NCBI GenBank assembly: GCA_047967505.1 | Contig: CM106540.1 | Origin: Dipteris shenzhenensis | Lineage: Eukaryota; Polypodiophyta; Polypodiopsida; Gleicheniales | DNA length: 64,000 nucleotides | Direction: 5' to 3' (one strand) | Shown: in pieces, positions 12,400-23,450 of the stretch | How positions within the stretch are numbered: position 1 is the first letter of the stretch | Layout of the letters: the number at the start of each line of letters is the position of its first letter | Position numbers and translations under genes: made by a program | The notes under the pieces: generated by a model | What the model was told of the DNA's origin: nothing | Database searches by the model: none | What the model saw: only the letters and a program-made list of their open reading frames with translations

Positions 12400-12697
12400 T
12401 GTTGAGATATCAAGCTCTATCCCCGACATATCTCCTGGATGACTATCATTTATGTCACCGCCTATGTTAGTTGTACTCGTGGTGTAGTTAGACTACCACG
12501 TATGTTTTTGGTTTGGGTTCACATATGAACCACGTATTCTAGGTTTTGACATATAGGGTATTTCCCTCTTCTATTGTATTGTTGTTGTGTGCAAAAGTGA
12601 AGAAAGGCTTCACCCTCCAACCTTGTGTCCTCTCTCGCTTGTGTGTTGTGAAGAAAGGTGAACTTGAGTCTCCTATCTCTCTCCCTTATTCTTTACA
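12400..12697 (+). repeat. 5' LTR of young copia element
   Basis: 298 bp, TGTTGAGATATC...TTCTTTACA, identical by eye to the 3' copy at 17538. Confidence 0.95.
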
Positions 12698-12710
12698 TGG
12701 TATCAGAGCC
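12698..12710 (+). promoter_or_regulatory. Primer-binding site of young copia element
   Basis: TGGTATCAGAGCC abuts the 5' LTR and pairs with the 3' end of initiator tRNA-Met. Confidence 0.92.
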
Positions 12711-13225
12711 TTGTTCGTGGTAAGGAGCTCAAGAAAGAAAGCCAAGTTTGTGGTGTCCTGGTAAGAGGACCAGTGTTGCTTTCCTACTTCGAGTTTGGGA
12801 GCAAATCTTTGCAGGTAGCACAGCCAGAAGTGCAGGAGTGCACTGCTTCAGATTGAGAGGCCCTTCGCGGTGCGGCGAGAGCGCAGTATATGCCGTTTCG
12901 GGGCCCGTTTTGAAGGCGGAAGTTCTTCGCAGGCACTCAGAAAAAGGCCCTGTTTTTGCTGTGCGACCACCGCGCGGCTAGTCGGTGGAAAGGTGCCACA
13001 TAAATTGCATCGTGTGCCTATGTGCAGAGATATTGGGAGTTGCAGATTCATGCCTGTTGCCTGTTGATGCAAAATCGTCACGAGGAAGTGACTATGTGGT
13101 GAAATACCACTTTCGTCAGTGTTGCAGATCTGCCCCTGTGAGGCTCTTTGCAGAAGTTTTGCTATTTGCCCTTCTGAGGCATTTGCTGTGTTTACAGGTT
13201 GTTGTTGCAATTCGTGATTTGTAAA

Positions 13226-16200
13226 ATGTCTGAGAATCTGTCTACCATTGTCAGTGAGAAGCTTAACAAGAACAACTTCCAAGCGTGGAAGTTCAGGATG
13301 ACAAACTTCTTTATGGGAAAGGGAGTTTGGGATTACATCAGTGGTGAAACTGCAGAACCAGTTTTGGGTGCTGCTCCCACTCCTGCTGAATTGAAGGCCT
13401 TTAAAGAATGGCATGAAAAAGCCAGAAAATGCCTGTATTGGCTGTCCGTTAGCATTTCAGATTCTATGATTGTGCATATACAGGATCTAGAGACGCCTAA
13501 GGAGGCATGGGATACATTGGTGAAGCTGTATAGCACAAATACCAAAGCACGAAAGATGCAGCTAAAGCAGGAGTTGCACAATGTGCAAAGGAAAAATCTG
13601 AATATAAATAAGTATTCCTTGAAGGTGAAAGGCCTTGCAGATTCTCTTGCCTCCATTGGAGCACCTGTTGATGATGAGGACTTAGTGTCCGTGACCTTGA
13701 ATGGTCTTGGGAAAGATTATGCACAATTTCGGACATCCATTGGAGTCCGTGAAACATTTCCTGATTTTCAGGAACTTATTGCTCTCTTGCTGAGTGAAGA
13801 GCAAAGGAATGGTGGTTCAGCCACCTCAACTTCTCAAGAGACTGCTTTCTACTCGAATACAGGTAGAGGCAGGGGTAGAGGAAGAGGCCGTTCTGGTGGC
13901 CGTGCAGGAAATCAGAACCAACAGCAACAACAGGAAAACCAGTCCTATGGAGGAGGACGTGGTAGTTCTAGAGGCAGGGGGAGCCAAAGAGGCCGAGGTT
14001 CATGGCAAAGGAACCAGCAAGTAAATAGCAGCACAGAATGCTATTATTGTGGAAAGCCTGGACACAAGGAGAATACATGCTATAAAAAGCAGAATGACAT
14101 CAAAAGTGGAAAGTTGCAGCAAAGCAACTATGCATCATCAAGTGGGCATGGTGACGACAGAAATGAGCACCTTTTTGTGATGCAGCATATGGTTAACTCC
14201 ATGTCAGGAGATGCTGCAGCTTGCAATGATGTTTGGTATGTTGATTCAGGTGCCTCTAACCACATGACCAGTCATGGTGATGGTTTCATGATGTCAGAAA
14301 TTTGGATAAGCCAGGTTATGTTGAAACGGGTGATGATACTGCGCACCCAATTACGCAGGTTGGTAAAGTGCCATTGGCTATGCAGGATGGCAAAACGAAG
14401 TACTTGGCAGATGTACTTCATGTTCCAAAAATCTCTAAGAACCTGGTTTCAGTTGGCCAGATGGTTGAGCAAGGTCTGCAGGTTAGATTTAATCCTGATG
14501 GATGCTTTGTTGAAGACCTGAAAAATAAATGCCGCTTGGTTGCGAAGGGCAACAAAAATGGAAGAATGTTCACCTTGGATGTTGATATGCCTGAGGTGAA
14601 AGCTGCTATGTTTGCGCATGGGAGAGGTGTCATTGCAGATATTGAGATATGGCACAAGCGCATTGGGCACGTGAATATACAAAGGCTGAAATCTATGCAA
14701 ACGAAAAACATTGTTGCAGGTTTGCCTAAATTCAGAGTTGAGGGAATGCAAAAGGTATGTGAAGCATGCCAAATGGGTAAGCAGGCCAGACATGCATTTC
14801 CCAAAAATGCTAAGGTGAGCAGAAGACCTTTGGAAGTGATCCATTCAGATGTTTGGACAACCAAAGCTGCTTCTATTGGTGGATGCCATTATTATGTGAC
14901 GTTTATTGATGACTACACTAGGAAGGTGTGGATTTATTTTATGAAGCACAAAAGTGAAGTGTTCAGCCATTTCAAGGCTTTTAAGGCCATGGTTGAAAAA
15001 GAGAAAGGTGTGCATATTAAAGTGCTAAGATCTGATGGAGGGGGAGAGTACTTTTCAGAAGAATTTTGTGAATATCTGAAAGAACAGGGAATTCAAAGGA
15101 AGTACTCATGCAGGTCTACCCCTCAGCAGAATGGGGTTGCAGAAAGGAAGAACAGGCATATTGCAGAAGTAGGACGGGCGATCCTAAATGAGAAAAACAT
15201 GCCTGATTATTTTTGGGCTGAAGCAGTAGAACCTGCTGTTTATATTATGAACAGAACCCCCACTGCAACTGTCCATGGCATGACGCCTGAAGAAATGTAT
15301 ACAGGCCAAAAACCAGATATTTCTCACTTGAAGGTATTTCGTTGCATAGCTTATGTTCATGTTCCTGATGAGAAGAGAACAAAGCTGGATCCAAAGGCAA
15401 AAAAATGCATCTTTATTGGATATGCTCAGCACCAAAAAGGGTATCGCTGTTATAACCCTTCCACCCGCAAAATGCAAGTGAGCAGAGATGTTGTTTTTTA
15501 TGAAATGAGCAGCTGGTATGCACCAACTGTTATGGTAGGAGATGCAGATGCAGGAAATGGGAATGCTGCAATAAATGCAGAGCAGCAATCTCAAGCCTTG
15601 AGTGGACCCAGAGAGTCCTCTACTAGTGGATCGAATGCATGGACAGGGAGATTGAGATCTAGTGAATCGTCACATGGCAGTCCTGATAGTGTTGTGCAGG
15701 TATCACAGAAGGGAAAAGAAAAAGTGGACCATGCTCCAGTGTTTGATGTGTCTGCTGGTAGCTCTCATGTTGATGGAGAGTCAAGTGGCTCTGAAATGAG
15801 CCTTGATGAGGAACTTGGGATTCCTTCTGTTGTTACACCAGGTGCAAGGAAAAGCAGGCATGATTTAAAGACTCCTGCAACTGATCCAGTTGTACGGAGG
15901 TCCACTCGTATTAAGTATCCAGTTGACAGGCTGAGATATGATGGGTATACAGCACATCACTATGCTTATATGGTCAAGGTTCTAGAGGAGCCAGAGCCCA
16001 CATGTTTTGAGGATGCAGCAGGGCATAAAAATTGGGAAGCAGCTATGGATGAAGAGATGGCTGCCTTGGATGCAAACCACACTTGGGATTTGATGCCTTT
16101 GCCTCATGATAAGAAGGCTATTGGCTGCAAGTGGGTTTACAAAGTAAAGCACAATGCTGATGGGTCTGTTAGCAGGTACAAGGCAAGATTGGTTGCCAAA

Positions 16201-17580
16201 GGTTTTGCACAGACATATGGAATTGACTATGAGGAAACTTTCAGCCCAGTTGCAAGGATGGCAACCGTGAGAGCAGTAATTGCTATGGCTGCTGCAAAGG
16301 GATGGTCTTTGCATCAGATGGATGTGAAAAATGCCTTCTTGCATGGTGACTTGCAGGAAGAGGTTTATATGATGCAGCCAGAAGGTTATGAGGATAATGC
16401 ACACCCCGATTTTGTATGCAGGTTGCGCAAAGCCTTGTATGGCTTAAAACAGGCGCCGAGGGCATGGTCAGACAAGATAGGGCAATATCTTGTCACTATT
16501 GGATTTCAGATTTCCAATTCAGATTTTTCACTTTATGTGAAAAGGACAAACAGAGGGATTGTGCTTATAGTCATCTATGTTGATGACTTGATTATTACAG
16601 GTGATAGTGATGCAGACATTAATGAAGTGAAGTTGCTGTTGAAGCAGAAATTTGAGATGAAGGATTTGGGAGAGCTGCGTTACTTCTTGGGCATTGAGGT
16701 TATTAGATCCCCGAGTGGGATATGGCTGTTGCAAAGGCAATACGGTTTGGACATGCTGTCCAAATATGGGATGACAGGCTGTAAGCCTATTTCTGTTCCA
16801 TTGGAGCAGAATGTGAAGCTCAATGCAGAAACAGGTGAGCTTCTTGAAGATATTACTATGTACAGGCGCATAGTAGGTAGCTTGATTTACATGACTATAA
16901 CCAGACCAGATTTGAGCTATGCTGTGGGGCTGGTGAGTCAGTTTATGCAGGCACCGAGGAAGCCACATTTGGATGCGGCTAGGCGCATACTGCGGTATGT
17001 GAAGTCCACATTGCATTATGGACTGTTTTATGAAGCTGGGTGTGCATTACAGGTACATGGATACACAGATGCTGACTGGGCTGGTAGTGTCTCAGACAGG
17101 AGATCTACTAGTGGTTTTATGTTTTCCCTTGGGAGTGGTGCCATCAGTTGGAGCAGCAAGAAGCAGCCAACAGTTGCCTTGTCGAGCACAGAGGCTGAGT
17201 ACAGGGGTGCAGCAATGGCTGCATGTGAGGTAGCTTGGTTACGGAAGCTACTTGCAGATATGGGACAGTCAGTTCATGTAGCAGTTGTCATTCATTGTGA
17301 CAACATTAGCAGCATCATGCTTGCTAATAACCCAGTTTATCATGCTAGAACGAAGCACATTGAGGTGCATTATCACTTTGTGAGAGAGAAGGTTCTAGCT
17401 GGTGAGATTGATCTTGTCTATGTCAGCACTGAGGAGCAGGTGGCTGATATCTTTACGAAGGCATTGGGTACCGAGAAGCTTCGCAGATTTAGGAGCTTGC
17501 TTGGTGTACGTGAGATGGATTTGAGCTTGAGGGGGAGTGTTGAGATATCAAGCTCTATCCCCGACATATCTCCTGGATGA
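13226..17580 (+). pseudogene. Gag-pol of young copia element with one frameshift
   Basis: 4355 bp, exactly one base shorter than the 4356-bp frame of element A. The zinc knuckle, protease, integrase D-D-E, reverse transcriptase YVDDL and RNase H motifs are all present and very similar to A, and the gag codon that is TAG in A is CAG here. One base is missing at about 14281, just after the protease DSGASNHMTSHG motif, so the first frame ends at 14521 and the rest (from 14302) lies in the other frame. Otherwise intact. Whether the shift is a mutation or tolerated frameshifting cannot be told from sequence. Confidence 0.92.
17527..17537 (+). promoter_or_regulatory. Polypurine tract of young copia element
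   Basis: TTGAGGGGGAG immediately upstream of the 3' LTR. Confidence 0.85.
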
Positions 17581-17835
17581 CTATCATTTATGTCACCGCC
17601 TATGTTAGTTGTACTCGTGGTGTAGTTAGACTACCACGTATGTTTTTGGTTTGGGTTCACATATGAACCACGTATTCTAGGTTTTGACATATAGGGTATT
17701 TCCCTCTTCTATTGTATTGTTGTTGTGTGCAAAAGTGAAGAAAGGCTTCACCCTCCAACCTTGTGTCCTCTCTCGCTTGTGTGTTGTGAAGAAAGGTGAA
17801 CTTGAGTCTCCTATCTCTCTCCCTTATTCTTTACA
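17538..17835 (+). repeat. 3' LTR of young copia element
   Basis: 298 bp, identical by eye to 12400-12697. The gag-pol stop codon lies 43 bp inside it. Confidence 0.95.
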
Positions 17836-17840
17836 TGAGG
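17836..17840 (+). repeat. Target-site duplication TGAGG, right copy
   Basis: Matches 12395-12399. Confidence 0.93.
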
Positions 17841-18007
17841 CCCTTGAAATCCTTCATTACCTCTCTAGCAACTTGTTTACGTAGCCTTTTTGTGTACGGT
17901 CCTTCAACACTTCCATGACATCACTTGGCTTTATTAAACTTCTTAGAACATATGAAAGATCACTATCATCCATTTCCATTGTTCCCATCACATCCTCCAT
18001 GAAATTC

Positions 18008-18100
18008 CTAAAGTAGAGTACAAATGAGTCTTAGTGGAAAGAATGCAACACCACAAATATTTTGGGGTAAGAAATTTCATGAAAAATTTGGGGAACTAAC
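18008..18100 (-). other. Intron 1 (93 bp)
   Basis: GT-AG intron (GTTAGT donor, TACTTTAG acceptor). It joins AG|G to give an Arg codon and keeps the frame open on both sides. It shows this copy is not a processed retrocopy. Confidence 0.7.
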
Positions 18101-18783
18101 CTTGTAGCCCATATTCTCCTCTTTCGGGCACCACTATTGGTTGACAATGCATCCATAGATTGCAATTGTCTTTTCCTCTCCTTCAGTCCCAAAGGTGTTC
18201 CCTTCAACTTTTGTACTCGTTCTATTGACTTCTCTCATTCCTTCTCCATAGCATGTTGAACTTGGCCATAGATAGACCTTTCCAAATCTTGTTTGCTTTC
18301 AGCAAGCTTCTGGATTGATTCTTCCAATTCATGTCGCTCCAAGTCCAGTGCATGTGCTTTGTCACTGAGTGCTTTGTTTTGCAATTGGAGATCCTGCATA
18401 CTATTATGCATTTCCACAATAGTAATATTTCCCAAATATGCAAGTTCTTCTGCTTGGGCTCTCTGCACCTCGCTTGCTTGAGTAGCCAATGTCTGAGAAT
18501 GGTTCAATTGATTGCAATAACCGAGCAATCTAGCATGTCCCTTGCCAACAAACCGAACAACATCATGCAGTGCATGAAAAGGAGGACTCTTTTGGGTGGC
18601 AAGGTCTAAAGGATACAAGTTTCCATCCACCCAAAGGTCAAGATGCTTCTTCCCTTGCAATCGAAGACTGTGGAGCACACTTTGAGGAGTTCCGCTATAT
18701 CCCAAAGAACGTGTGCTTGCATATTCTGCCTCCAGTTGTAGGTTCACATGGTACTTGTTGGATATGTCCTCGAATGGTGCCAT
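18101..18783 (-). other. Exon 1: N-terminal region and coiled coil
   Basis: 227 codons plus two bases. It opens with MAPFEDIS and continues through a globular stretch (VDGNLYPLDLATQKSPPFHALHDVVRFVGKGHARLLGY) to a heptad-rich coiled coil with many Gln, Glu and Leu. One TGA interrupts it at 18235-18237; beyond it the same frame stays open to the splice donor, giving a Lys/Arg-rich tail. Confidence 0.7.
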
Positions 18784-18980
18784 GAGTACTTAAAGAGAGG
18801 TATCAGTGATGCACACTAAAATGTAGGGGAGAGCTGGCAAAGATGGAGCAGTGAGAGGGAGAGAGTAGCAAGGAAGAGGGAGGAGGAGAAGCCTATGAGG
18901 GCAAGAGGAAGAGGAGGAGAAGAGTAGGGCGACAAGTATAGAAGGGATGGAAGGAGCTGTTGTAGAAGGAAGGAGGAGGG

Positions 18981-19300
18981 GAGAGATGCTACATGAGGGA
19001 GGAGGAGGGGAGAGATTCTGCAGGAGGGAGGAACGGAGGAGAGGGATCCCGGGTGACTAGAGAAGGAGGGGAGAGGAAGGAGGGAGGAGGAGCTAGGAGG
19101 AGGAGGAGCCAGAAGGAGGAGGAGGGGAGAGGGGGAGGGAGGAGGAGGAGCAAGATAGAGGAGCGGAGAGGAGGAGCGAAGGGGAGGGAGGGAGAGGGAG
19201 AGGGAGAGGGAGGAGGAGGAGGAGGGAGGGAGGGAGGGAGGGAGGGAGGGAGAGAGAGGGAGGGAGTTAGAGAGAGAGAGAGGGAGGGAGGGAGATTCAA
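18981..19300. repeat. GA-rich low-complexity tract
   Basis: Long AGG/GAGG/GGGA purine tract ending in near-pure GGGA and GA repeats (19200-19290). Apparent long frames on both strands here are composition artefacts. It lies upstream of the minus-strand gene, between its two inverted copies. Confidence 0.85.
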
Positions 19301-19695
19301 AATTTGAAATTGAAATTTTAAAAAGTGGCCCCCTCCCCTCATTGATGGGGGGAGAGGTGGGCTCAAATGTGGGATTAACCCACCTAGGTTGGGCTGGTTA
19401 GGCCTCTTTGGGACCCTCCAAGCCCCTTGCATTAGCCCACTAAGCATTCCCTAATCCATTCCTTATGAGGCCCTTTTGAGACCCCAATTCTCCCCTAATG
19501 CTCATGCTCACGCTTGCTCCTATTGCTTCTACTCCTCCTACTCATGCATATTCGTCTACCTTCATCCTCACACCTAGTCCTTTGCTTGCTTCTCCTCCGT
19601 TGTAATCATTCATCATGGTCTTTCTCATCCCTCATCAAACATCACCTACCTTCTATCATGGCCTATCACAGTCTCTGTAAACTCTATAACTATTG

Positions 19696-20170
19696 ATGGC
19701 ACCATTTGAGGAGATCTCCCATGTTACCATGTGACCGTATAGTTGCAGGATCAATATGTGATCCATGATTGTTTTTTTCAAGAAAAGAAGCATCTTGAAC
19801 CTCAGTAGGTGCTCTAAAGAGGAGAATATGAGATTAAATGTTAAATTTGTAGTGTTTCAATGTAATTTCTTACTTTGGATTATCCACAGTGGTGCATTGA
19901 TTTTGCTAAGGTTCCCTTAGTTGTTCTTTCAGGACCTTCATGGAGGATGATATGAGAATGGTAGCCAGGATGATATGGACTGTTCATATTGAAAGGCACA
20001 AAGTCATGCATGAGCAAGTTGTTTTGGAGGTGATGTAGGACTTGAAGGGAATGGTGATGCAAACGAGATGCCTAGAGCTTGTGATGCTGCTAATGTATGT
20101 CTTGAAGTCCAAAAGTTTATTGAAGAAGAAGAATTCACATGATGCATTACATCTATTTAAATTTAAATTT
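19696..20170 (+). pseudogene. Second, inverted copy of the 11.4-18.8 kb gene (decayed)
   Basis: The plus strand at 19696 reads ATGGCACCATTTGAGGAGAT, matching the start (MAPFE) of the minus-strand gene with few changes, with TACCATGTGA shared downstream. A second block at about 19937-20100 (CATGGAGGATG, CAAGTTG...GAGGTGATG, GCTTGTGATGCTGCT) aligns with exon 2 around KQVAREVMKDFKGL and ACDAAGV. The coiled-coil part is missing, and stops and shifts are frequent. It is a paralogue in opposite orientation, head to head with the first copy. Confidence 0.6.
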
Positions 20171-20289
20171 CTAAAAGGATGTTTCTTCATGTGTGTAGTA
20201 GTAAGCAGGAATGGAGAATCTATCCATTTGGAACAAGAAGGCATGGAGAATTCACATTATTGACCCAAGGCAACCTACATTATCCATTC

Positions 20290-21050
20290 CAATGTGTTGT
20301 ACATGAGATTATAAGAACTTACGAGTTGAATGTGAGATTCCAAATAGCATAGCAGTCTTTCTAAGGACTTAATCAAGGATTCAAAGACCCTATTATTGGT
20401 GTATTAGAGTTGAAGAAGAAGAGAAATAGGCTATGAAGCCTCTTTGGAATACAATTTGAAATACAAACACCTATTTCTAATAATATTCTTCTATCTAAAG
20501 CAAAAAAATTCATGTATCTATGGCCAAATGGTGAATCTTTTGTTATGTCTATTTTAATTATCTGTTCTTTTTAATATTGTATATATTTTTTATATCAGCT
20601 TGCAAAAAAAAGTTATATCACATCAGGAATGTTTTTATCGAATCTATCCTTTTATATTAATATAAAATCTTGGCGAAAGTTTTCACGGCCCTTTTTTAGT
20701 TTCACAATATTAATAGAATGTAGTACTTTTTTATATATTTTCTTTTGAAATTTGAAGGAAAAAATATGAATGTTGGCGAAACTTTAGCTTTTTTTGCATA
20801 AAAGTTTCAAATCTTGGCGAATGTTTCAAATGTTCATTTTTATTAGGGCATACAAACTTTTGATGCCAATATAAAATTTTAGCTTCTTAACGAAAATAAC
20901 TTGAAAAAATCATCCATGTATCACATTTTGATGTAACTTACAAGTTAATAAAATGTTGTTTGCCAAGTTTGGCCATTCCAATACATATGTAGAAGGGATT
21001 TGACCATGGCACCACATTGATTAGATGGAGTGTTTAAAAACTAAAATTTG
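20290..21050. other. AT-rich stretch without recognisable features
   Basis: No coding frame, repeat boundary or RNA gene was recognised. A short motif (CTTGGCGAAAGTTT, TTGGCGAAACTTT, CTTGGCGAATGTTT) recurs at about 20670, 20770 and 20815. Confidence 0.4.
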
Positions 21051-21125
21051 AGATTTTCCTACATCACCTTGTAAAGGATTGATGCATTTCATGATTTTAT
21101 ACGAAGAAATATAGATTTTGAAGGG

Positions 21126-21444
21126 GTAGACGAAGAAATTTGACAACTTTGGCCATTTCAATGTCAATTTTTGGCAAATGTAGGAGGAATTTGACCACGG
21201 CGGAGAAGGCAAAGTTGGTCTAGACATCATGGGGTGTCCAAAAATGTAAAAACCCACCATGGCGTGAATTTGGCCATTTGGACACCCTCCAAATGGCCAA
21301 ATTCACACTATGGTGGGTTTTTGCATTTTTGGACACCCCACGACATCCTGACCAACTTTGTCTTTAGTGCCGCAGTCAAATTCCTTCAACATTTGCCAAA
21401 AATGGACATTGGAATGGCCCAAATTGTCAAATTCCTTCATCTAC
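21126..21444. repeat. Fold-back element copy 1 (156-nt arms)
   Basis: The arms at 21126-21281 and 21289-21444 are imperfect reverse complements with a loop of about 7 nt; GGGGTGTCC...GGACACCCC is one clear paired block. Sequence just outside the left arm (CACCTTGTAAAGGATTGATG) also recurs at copy 2, so the repeat unit starts near 21060. No coding capacity. It fits a MITE-like or hairpin-forming repeat. Confidence 0.75.
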
Positions 21445-21689
21445 CTAATTGAAATCCATGTGTCTTTATAGATGCATCAAGTTCAACATAGATAAACATG
21501 GAAAAGAAAATATTTACAAAGTAACTTAGCAAATGACGGTTGGTCAATATGACAACTTATGTGCCTTGTAGCACAGCTCTGGTAAGACCCTTAGGCAATA
21601 TATTCTCTATATAATTTCTTGTGCTTTGGAGGAACCTTGTAGGTTGGCTATGTCAATGTAATTTTTAATTTAATCCAGAGGACTTTGAT

Positions 21690-21900
21690 CTTCCACTACA
21701 TCACCTTATAAATTTTCATTTTCTTTGTTTATCTTGCCTTTGGAGCCACCTTTTAGGTTAGCTATGTCAATGAAATATTTGATTTCATATAACTAAATCA
21801 CCTTGAAATAATTTGATGCATTACATGAGAAAATATATATTTTGAAGAGGAATCTAAAAATTTCATTTTCTATGTTTTCTTAGTCATGGAGGTTGGCTAT
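21690..21900 (+). repeat. Partial fold-back family copy and short direct repeats
   Basis: Pieces such as AAATCACCTTGAAATAATTT with GATGCATTACATGAG, and GGTTAGCTATGTCAATG, repeat the left flanks of the fold-back units in diverged form (also at about 21610 and 21885). Confidence 0.5.
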
Positions 21901-22011
21901 GTCCATGTATCTTTTATTTTAATTTTTAGGTTGGCTACTATATCACCTTGTACAGGATTGATGCACTTCATGATTTCCTATGAAGAAATATAGATTTTGA
22001 AGAGGTAGATG

Positions 22012-22327
22012 AAGGAGTTTGACAACTTCGGCCATTTTGATGTCCATTTTTGGCAAATAAAGGAGGAATTTGATCACAGCGCAAAAGGAAAAGTTGGTTA
22101 GGACATCATGGGGTGTCCAAAAATGCACAAACCCACCACGATGTGATTTTGTCCATCTATCTAGATGGCCAAATTTGCATCTTGGCAGGTTTATGGACAG
22201 ATGGCCAAATTTGCATCGTGGCGGGTTTGTGCATTTTTGGACACCCCATGATGTCTTGACCAACTTTGCCTTCTGCGCCAATTCCTCCTACATTTGCCAA
22301 AAATGGTCACCGAAATTACCAAACTTG
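22012..22327. repeat. Fold-back element copy 2
   Basis: Same family as 21126-21444. The left arm (about 22012-22160) pairs with the right arm (22199-22327). The loop side carries a direct duplication of AGATGGCCAAATTTGCATC at 22164 and 22200. Confidence 0.7.
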
Positions 22328-22329
22328 CT

Positions 22330-23200
22330 CGAGAGTATTATTTTGACTTGGAATATTCATAATATTTTCCTAAATTAATTTTACAAAAATATATATAGAA
22401 GTAATAGAACTTAATTGCATGGAATATGAAGAGAATAGTAAAATAGCTATAACTTTTGCACTATAACTCTGATTGCAAATTTTTTTAGTTCAAAATCGAG
22501 AGCATGAGTAGCTCTATGATATTTGACTGGAAAAATAGGGTGTATTGAATGTTCAATATCAATGTAGAAGACCTTCAAAAATCAATCACAAGTTGAGGGG
22601 GTCATAATTACTTTGGATACAAATGAAGGAAAAGGGACAAGTTTGCATCTAAAAGGTTCACCTCTTTACAAAACAAACTTGGAGGTAGTGTATTCAATAT
22701 TTTACAATTCAAGGCAACATTACCTTCTATTGAATTAATAACACATTCAAAATTCCAACCATGACTCAATCAAAATTATTGCTTGTGACATGGTATCTTG
22801 TAAGGAAGAGAATGTGATAAAATGTACATTTTTGTATTCTAATCTCTCCATTAAAATACAAAGACTCTTCATAGCCTATACCTCCTCTTTGCTACCTCTA
22901 ATACATAGAAAAAAGAGGCTTTTGAAATCCCCAAGTAAGATCCTCATACTAATACATTAAGGCTCTCCTCTCAGGGTAGCTGGGCACAAAGATTTTTACA
23001 CCATTGCCAATGGGATACAATGCAATAGGGGAAGCCATGTGATGTGGATCACAATGATCAAGATGTCAATACTTTGATGCACTTCACTAGTTAAGTGGGC
23101 CATTCTAAAAATTGGATGTGGAAGACCACAATGTATCCTCCTGCTCGACTAATATAGTGCACCATTGAGAGATCTCAAATGCCTCCTACATCAATTCAAC
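22330..23200. other. Non-coding stretch, nothing recognised
   Basis: AT-rich DNA between the fold-back repeats and the minisatellite. I see no supported gene or repeat. Confidence 0.4.
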
Positions 23201-23201
23201 A

Positions 23202-23450
23202 ATAGAGGCACAAAAGAGGGAGAAGGAGAGGGACAGAGTAACAGCAATAGAGGCATAGGAGAGGGACAGAGCAGCTCCAACAAAGGCACAAAAGAGGGAG
23301 AAGGAGAGGGGCAGAGTAGCAACAACAGAGGCACAGGGGAGGGAGAAGGAGAGGGACAGAGCAATAGCAATAGAGGCATAGGAGAGGGAGAAGGGGAGGG
23401 ATAGAGTAGCTCCAACAGAGGCAAAGGAGAGGGAGAGGGGGGAGAGAGAG
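23202..23450 (+). repeat. Minisatellite, purine-rich, about 40-60 bp units
   Basis: Imperfect tandem units of the type AGAGGCACAAAAGAGGGAGA followed by GGAGAGGGACAGAG and a variable AGCAAYAR or AGCTCCAAC linker; at least five units. The matching Gly/Glu/Ser/Asn-rich frame is a by-product of the repeat. Confidence 0.75.

Larger units (their letters stand above)
12400..17835 (+). mobile_element. Complete young copia element (A family)
   Basis: 5436-bp copia element with two LTRs that look identical over 298 bp, a primer-binding site, leader, gag-pol, polypurine tract and a perfect 5-bp TSD. It inserted in the coding exon of the minus-strand gene. Identical LTRs imply recent insertion or gene conversion. 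One missing base in the protease region is its only visible coding defect. Confidence 0.97.
11391..18783 (-). pseudogene. Broken three-exon gene, unknown family, split by a copia insertion
   Basis: Minus-strand gene model. Exon 1 is 18783-18101 (start MAPFEDISNKYHV, then a coiled coil). The intron at 18100-18008 is GTTAGT...TTTAG. Exon 2 is 18007-17841 continuing at 12399-12053. The second intron, 12052-11972, is GTAAGA...TACAG. Exon 3 runs from 11971 to at least 11391. Reading phase is kept across both introns. Breaks: TGA at 18235-18237 (probably from CGA), a one-base loss in an A run near 17880, in-frame TAGs in exon 3 near 11840 and 11750, and the 5.4-kb element in exon 2. Exon 3 contains HLAGDLK, a CLYGCD...CLYC cysteine pair and an IPLEQVHVCTLHVELHI stretch. 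From memory this recalls uncharacterised transposase-like eukaryotic proteins with GGDxK and DELHL motifs, but I cannot confirm it. Confidence 0.7.

Noticed and set aside
18989-19447. Long Pro/Ser/Leu and Arg/Gly/Glu frames on both strands
   Set aside because: They arise from the GA-rich simple repeat and have no domain-like sequence.
21126-22327. CRISPR-like or tandem array
   Set aside because: The repeats are inverted arms of fold-back elements, not regularly spaced direct repeats, and the DNA is plant nuclear.
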